From Pseudomonas persica (lineage in GTDB: Bacteria; Pseudomonadota; Gammaproteobacteria; Pseudomonadales; Pseudomonadaceae): 64,000 nucleotides of DNA. Below are positions 60,575-64,000 of the stretch, piece by piece. The DNA lies in the NCBI RefSeq assembly GCF_900291015.1, contig NZ_OLKL01000022.1, positions 1-64,000 of the forward strand. Direction: 5' to 3'. Each line of letters begins with the position of its first letter. The first letter of the stretch is position 1. Both the position numbers and the translations under genes were made by a program. The notes beneath the pieces are model-generated. The model searched no databases, was not told where the DNA came from, and worked only from the letters and a program-made list of their open reading frames with translations.

Positions 60575-61918
60575 TCACAAGCCCTGCAGCGTCTCCATCA
60601 ACACCCGCACCTTGGCAATCGACTCTTCATACTCGGCCTGCCACTCGGAGTCGGCCACCACCGCGCCGCCACCCCAGCAACTGACCTGCCCACCCTTGAC
60701 CAGCAGGCTGCGGATGGCAATCGAGCTGTCCATCTCCCCGCGCACATCCACGTACAGCAGCGAGCCGCAGTACAGCGCCCGGCGCGCCGGCTCCAGTTCG
60801 TCGATGATCTGCATGGCGCGGATCTTCGGCGCGCCGGTGATCGAGCCGCCGGGGAAGCTGTCGCCGATCAGATCCAGGGCGTCCTTGTCGCCGGCCAGCC
60901 GGCCGGTGATGCTGCTGACCAGGTGGTGCACGTTGGGGTAGCTCTCCAGGCTGAACAGCTCCGGCACCTTCACCGAGCCGATCTCGCAGGTGCGTCCCAG
61001 ATCGTTGCGCAACAGGTCGACGATCATCAGGTTTTCCGAGCGATCCTTGGGGCTGTGCAGCAGCTCCTCGGCATTGCGCGCGTCCTCAGCCGGGTTGCTG
61101 GCGCGCGGGCGGGTGCCCTTGATCGGCCGGGTTTCCACCTGGCGCTGGCTGACGCGGATGAAACGCTCGGGCGAAAAACTCAGCAGGGCGCTGCCGTCAG
61201 CCAGTTGCTGGTAGCCGGAGAAGGGTGTGGGGCAGGCTTTGCGCAGGGCCTGGTAAGCGTGCCACGGGTCGCCCTGGCAGGGCGCGCGGAAGCGCTGGGT
61301 AAGGTTGATCTGGTAGCAGTCACCGGCCTGGATGTAGCGCTGTACCTGGTCAAAGGCAGCTTTGTACTGCTCGGGCTGCAGGTCGCCGGCCATCGGTGCA
61401 AGTAGCTGGAAGCTGCCGCTTTCAGCGTTGTCGACACCTTCGAACAGGGCGATCAGGCGTTCGCGTTCGCTGCCTGACAGGCTCGGGTGGAACACCAGTT
61501 GGCTGGTCATGCGCTGATGGTCGGTGACCAGCGCCCAGGCATACAGGCCCAATTGCGCGTCTGGCAGGCCGAGGTCGTCCACGGCCAGGCTGGGCAGGTG
61601 CTCCAGGCGGCGGCCGAAGTCATAGCTCAGGTAGCCGAGCAGGCCGCCAGCGAACGGCAGTTCGCTGCCTGCGGGCAGCTGCGCGTGGCCCAGTTGCGCC
61701 AGGCTGGCGCGCAGGCGCTGAAGGAAGGCGCGGCCATCTTCGTCGGGGTGCGCCTGCAAGTGTTGTAGCGGCCAGGCGCTGAGCAGGTCGAAGCGGCCGC
61801 GCTCGGCGCCGGGGCGGGCGCTGTCCAGCAGGATCGCACCGGGGGCCTGGCGCAGGCGGGCGAAATAGGCGGCAGGGTCGGGCTGGTAGGGCAGGGGGTG
61901 GAGCGTACAGGTCGGCAT
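60575..61918 (-). CDS. pabB: Aminodeoxychorismate synthase component I
   Basis: A 447-residue chorismate-utilising enzyme making 4-amino-4-deoxychorismate for folate. The active-site segment reads ETRPIKGTRPR (near residue 257); the lysine of PIKGT is diagnostic of PabB, where anthranilate synthase has alanine. Other motifs: GDCYQINLTQRF, FSPERFI, HLVSSITGRL, GSITGAPKIRAM and YCGSLLYVD. Works with the PabA glutaminase, not in the window. Monocistronic here. Confidence 0.93.
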   Translation of the reverse strand: MPTCTLHPLPYQPDPAAYFARLRQAPGAILLDSARPGAERGRFDLLSAWPLQHLQAHPDEDGRAFLQRLRASLAQLGHAQLPAGSELPFAGGLLGYLSYDFGRRLEHLPSLAVDDLGLPDAQLGLYAWALVTDHQRMTSQLVFHPSLSGSERERLIALFEGVDNAESGSFQLLAPMAGDLQPEQYKAAFDQVQRYIQAGDCYQINLTQRFRAPCQGDPWHAYQALRKACPTPFSGYQQLADGSALLSFSPERFIRVSQRQVETRPIKGTRPRASNPAEDARNAEELLHSPKDRSENLMIVDLLRNDLGRTCEIGSVKVPELFSLESYPNVHHLVSSITGRLAGDKDALDLIGDSFPGGSITGAPKIRAMQIIDELEPARRALYCGSLLYVDVRGEMDSSIAIRSLLVKGGQVSCWGGGAVVADSEWQAEYEESIAKVRVLMETLQGL

Positions 61919-62017
61919 CAGTGTGGACGGCGATGTAAAAGCGAGGAGGGCGATTGTAGACCTGTGCAGGAAATGCGCCTAGCACTGGGCGCGACATTCA
62001 ACATTGTGTTAAGCCCC

Positions 62018-62106
62018 AATCGCCGGCAAGCCGGCTCCCACGGGTACGTCACAAGCCTTCAGGGTAGTGATATTCCTGTGGGAGCCGGCTTGCCGGCGAT
62101 TGGGCC
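62018..62106. repeat. Inverted REP pair
   Basis: CCCCAATCGCCGGCAAGCCG with GCTCCCACGGG and the opposite CCTGTGGGAGCCGGCTTGCC with GGCGATTGGG, around a 35-base spacer. Lies between two minus-strand genes. Confidence 0.8.
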
Positions 62107-62114
62107 TTGAAGGG

Positions 62115-63095
62115 TCAGCGCGGATGCACGTGCCCGAACAACCCTTGCGATACCCGCACGCGCTGTTCGGCATCCTCGCTAATGCCATCCTTGGCCAGCG
62201 CTTCGATGTGCGCTTCGATGGCGTGGGTGCGCTGGGTCAGGCCGCAGTCGTTGGCGATCTGGATGTTCAAGCCCGGGCGGGCGTTGAGTTCCAGAATCAG
62301 CGGCCCCTTGTCCTGGTCCAGCACCATGTCGACACCGATGTAGCCCAGGCCGCACAGCTCGTAACAGCCGGCGGCCAGCTTCATGAAGCCGTCCCAGTTC
62401 GGCAGTTGCACGCCATCCACCGCGTTGGTGGTGTCCGGGTGCTTGCTGATGATGTTGTTCAGCCAGGTGCCGCGCAGGGTCACGCCGGTGGCCAGGTCGA
62501 CACCCACGCCGATGGCACCCTGGTGCAGGTTGGCCTTGCCGCCCGACTGACGGGTCGGCAGACGCAGCATGGCCATCACCGGGTAGCCCATCAGCACGAT
62601 GATGCGGATGTCCGGCACGCCTTCGTAGCTGATGCTCTTGAAGATCTGGTCGGGGGTGACCCGGTACTCGATCAGCGCGCGGTCGCGGTGGCCGCCCAGC
62701 GAGTACAGGCCGGTGAGGATGCTTGAGATCTGGTGCTCGATTTCCTCGTGGCTGATGATCTTGCCCGACACCGTGCGGTAGCGGTCCTCGAAGCGGTCGG
62801 CGATCACCAGGATGCCGTCACCGCCGGCGCCTTGCGCCGGCTTGATGACGAAATCGCTGCGCCCGCCGATGATCTGGTGAAGCTTCTCGATCTCTTTTTC
62901 GGTCTCGATGATGCCGTACATTTCCGGCACATGGATGCCGGCCGCCAGGGCGCGCTCCTTGGTAATGATCTTGTCGTCGACGATCGGGTACAGGTGGCGC
63001 TTGTTGTACTTCAACACGTAGTCCGCGTTGCGCCGGTTGATACCCATGATGCCCCGGGCCTCCAGGGCTTTCCATGTCTTGATCAGGCCAAACAT
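62115..63095 (-). CDS. RimK-like ATP-grasp ligase (alpha-L-glutamate ligase-like protein)
   Basis: A 326-residue ATP-grasp protein. The ATP-binding lysines and glycine loop are in DFVIKPAQGAGGDGILVI (near residue 82), with EYRVTPDQIF, LPTRQSGGKANLHQGAIGVG and the metal ligands in GPLILELNARPG near 290. This subgroup is found beside membrane-bound inactive transglutaminase proteins, as here, and is thought to add amino acids to a peptide or protein. Its start overlaps the stop of the membrane gene (ATGA). Substrate unknown. Confidence 0.85.
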   Translation of the reverse strand: MFGLIKTWKALEARGIMGINRRNADYVLKYNKRHLYPIVDDKIITKERALAAGIHVPEMYGIIETEKEIEKLHQIIGGRSDFVIKPAQGAGGDGILVIADRFEDRYRTVSGKIISHEEIEHQISSILTGLYSLGGHRDRALIEYRVTPDQIFKSISYEGVPDIRIIVLMGYPVMAMLRLPTRQSGGKANLHQGAIGVGVDLATGVTLRGTWLNNIISKHPDTTNAVDGVQLPNWDGFMKLAAGCYELCGLGYIGVDMVLDQDKGPLILELNARPGLNIQIANDCGLTQRTHAIEAHIEALAKDGISEDAEQRVRVSQGLFGHVHPR

Positions 63096-64000
63096 CAGGC
63101 GTCAGCCTTCTTCAGGAATGCCTTGAAGCGCACGAGCTCGGTCAGGCGGTAGCCACGGTAGCGGCCCATCGCCAGCATGAAGCCTACCAGGATCAGCAGC
63201 ACGGCAGGGAAGGTGAACACGAAGTAAACCAGCTCCGGCACCATCATCAACAGGTGCGCCAGGGAGGCGGCGAACAGGGTGCCGATGGCCACTTTCATGG
63301 CATGGCCGCCGCCACGCTCTTCCCAGGTGATGGACAGGCGCTCGATGGTCATGGTCAGGATCACCATCGGGAACAGCGCTACCGACAGCCCGCGCTCCAG
63401 GCCCAGCTTGTGGCTGAACAGGCTGATGGCTGCGATCAGCACCACGACGAAGGTCAGTACCACCGACAGGCGTGGCAGCATCTGCAGCTTCAGGTGTTCA
63501 AGGTACGAGCGCAGCGACAGGCCCAGGGCGGTGATTACCGTGAACAGCACGATACCGAAGCCCAGCTGGGTCTCGCGGAAGGCCAGGGCGATCAGCACCG
63601 GGGTGAAGGTACCCAGGGTCTGCAGGCCGACCAGGTTGCGCAGCACCAGGATCACCAGCACGCCGATCGGGATCATCACCATGATCATGAAGGTTTGCTG
63701 GGTCTGCAGCGGCAGGCCGTACAGCGAATATTCGAGGAAGTCGGCGTCGGTATTCTCGTCGGTCAGCTTGGCCAGGCGGATGGCGTTCATCTCGCTGTTG
63801 TTCATGCTGAAGGTAACGTTGGCCTTCTTGCCGCCATCGACGGTGATCAGGTTGTCGTCACCGGTCCACCACAGCAGGCGATCGCTGGGCAGGCCCTGCT
63901 CGCCGGTGTCCGGGTTGAAGTACAACCAGTCGCTACCGTTGAAGCTGCGCAGCCACAGTTCCGGGGTTTGCGGGGTGTCGGCCACCAGGCGGATGGTGTG
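63095..64000 (-). CDS. Inactive-transglutaminase/7TM membrane protein (C-terminal part)
   Basis: The last 301 residues of a longer protein whose 5' end lies right of the window; the frame is open to the edge. An extracytoplasmic stretch (WLRSFNGSDWLYFNPDTGEQ) is followed by seven helices (from TFMIMVMIPIGVLVILVLRN to VYFVFTFPAVLLILVGFMLA). This is the 7TM part of proteins that carry an inactive transglutaminase domain, partners of the RimK-like ligase encoded next. Probably part of an operon that starts outside the window. Confidence 0.85.
   Translation of the reverse strand, partial: HTIRLVADTPQTPELWLRSFNGSDWLYFNPDTGEQGLPSDRLLWWTGDDNLITVDGGKKANVTFSMNNSEMNAIRLAKLTDENTDADFLEYSLYGLPLQTQQTFMIMVMIPIGVLVILVLRNLVGLQTLGTFTPVLIALAFRETQLGFGIVLFTVITALGLSLRSYLEHLKLQMLPRLSVVLTFVVVLIAAISLFSHKLGLERGLSVALFPMVILTMTIERLSITWEERGGGHAMKVAIGTLFAASLAHLLMMVPELVYFVFTFPAVLLILVGFMLAMGRYRGYRLTELVRFKAFLKKADA

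Overview
The window is 64 kb of chromosome from a fluorescent Pseudomonas, almost certainly of the P. putida group. The evidence is the major lipoprotein gene oprI, the tig-clpP-clpX-lon-hupB-ppiD block, an aer2/c-di-GMP gene pair, a high-GC gene style, and many copies of the intergenic REP module typical of this group (core CGCGGGTAAACCCGC or CGCCGGCAAGCC followed by GCTCCCACAGG). The assignment rests on recognition only; no database search was made. No CRISPR array, insertion sequence or prophage gene was seen.

Layout. 1-100: the 3' end of a 5S rRNA gene and the rrn terminator. 0.3-8.9 kb: SbmA/YddA-type ABC protein, MFS carrier, a degenerate histidine phosphatase, a TauE/SafE exporter, then an XRE-cupin regulator divergent from a probable amino-acid catabolic operon (DauA-like D-amino acid dehydrogenase, RidA imine deaminase, YkvI-like permease). 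9.0-16.7 kb: dCache chemoreceptor (McpA-like), divergent LysR/PACE efflux pair, a lipoprotein, and a dctA-like symporter followed by two GntR regulators. 17.1-20.4 kb: aer2 and a PAS-GGDEF-EAL gene behind a FliA-like promoter. 20.5-28.4 kb: a sigma-54 activator divergent from a six-gene ABC importer operon resembling glycerol transporter GlpSTPQV, with a -24/-12 promoter and an array of TGTTCA sites between them. 28.6-30.2 kb: folD and a tRNA cluster (Arg, His, Leu, His). 30.4-39.5 kb: protein quality control block. 39.6-48.9 kb: patatin, small lipoprotein, CHAD protein, thioesterase, Mpo1-like protein, second chemoreceptor, TatD, MltF-like transglycosylase, DoxX, greB. 49.0-55.4 kb: YbbA/YbbP-type ABC pair divergent from tesA, an L,D-transpeptidase, oprI, a GNAT. 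55.5-64 kb: DAHP synthase, PanE-like reductase, universal stress protein, cysB, cysH, pabB, and an ATP-grasp/7TM-transglutaminase pair that runs off the right edge.

The most interesting points are: (1) the ABC importer's two ATPases carry complementary defects (no switch histidine in one, no LSGGQ in the other) that should fall in one and the same ATP site, and its operon sits under a well-formed sigma-54 control region; (2) the DauA-like enzyme keeps carboxylate-binding residues but has lost the D-arginine side-chain residues; (3) FadR-like operators ahead of the dctA-like operon and LysR-type operators in the PACE intergenic region; (4) several very long perfect intergenic palindromes and a ~130-bp composite repeat present twice in opposite orientation.
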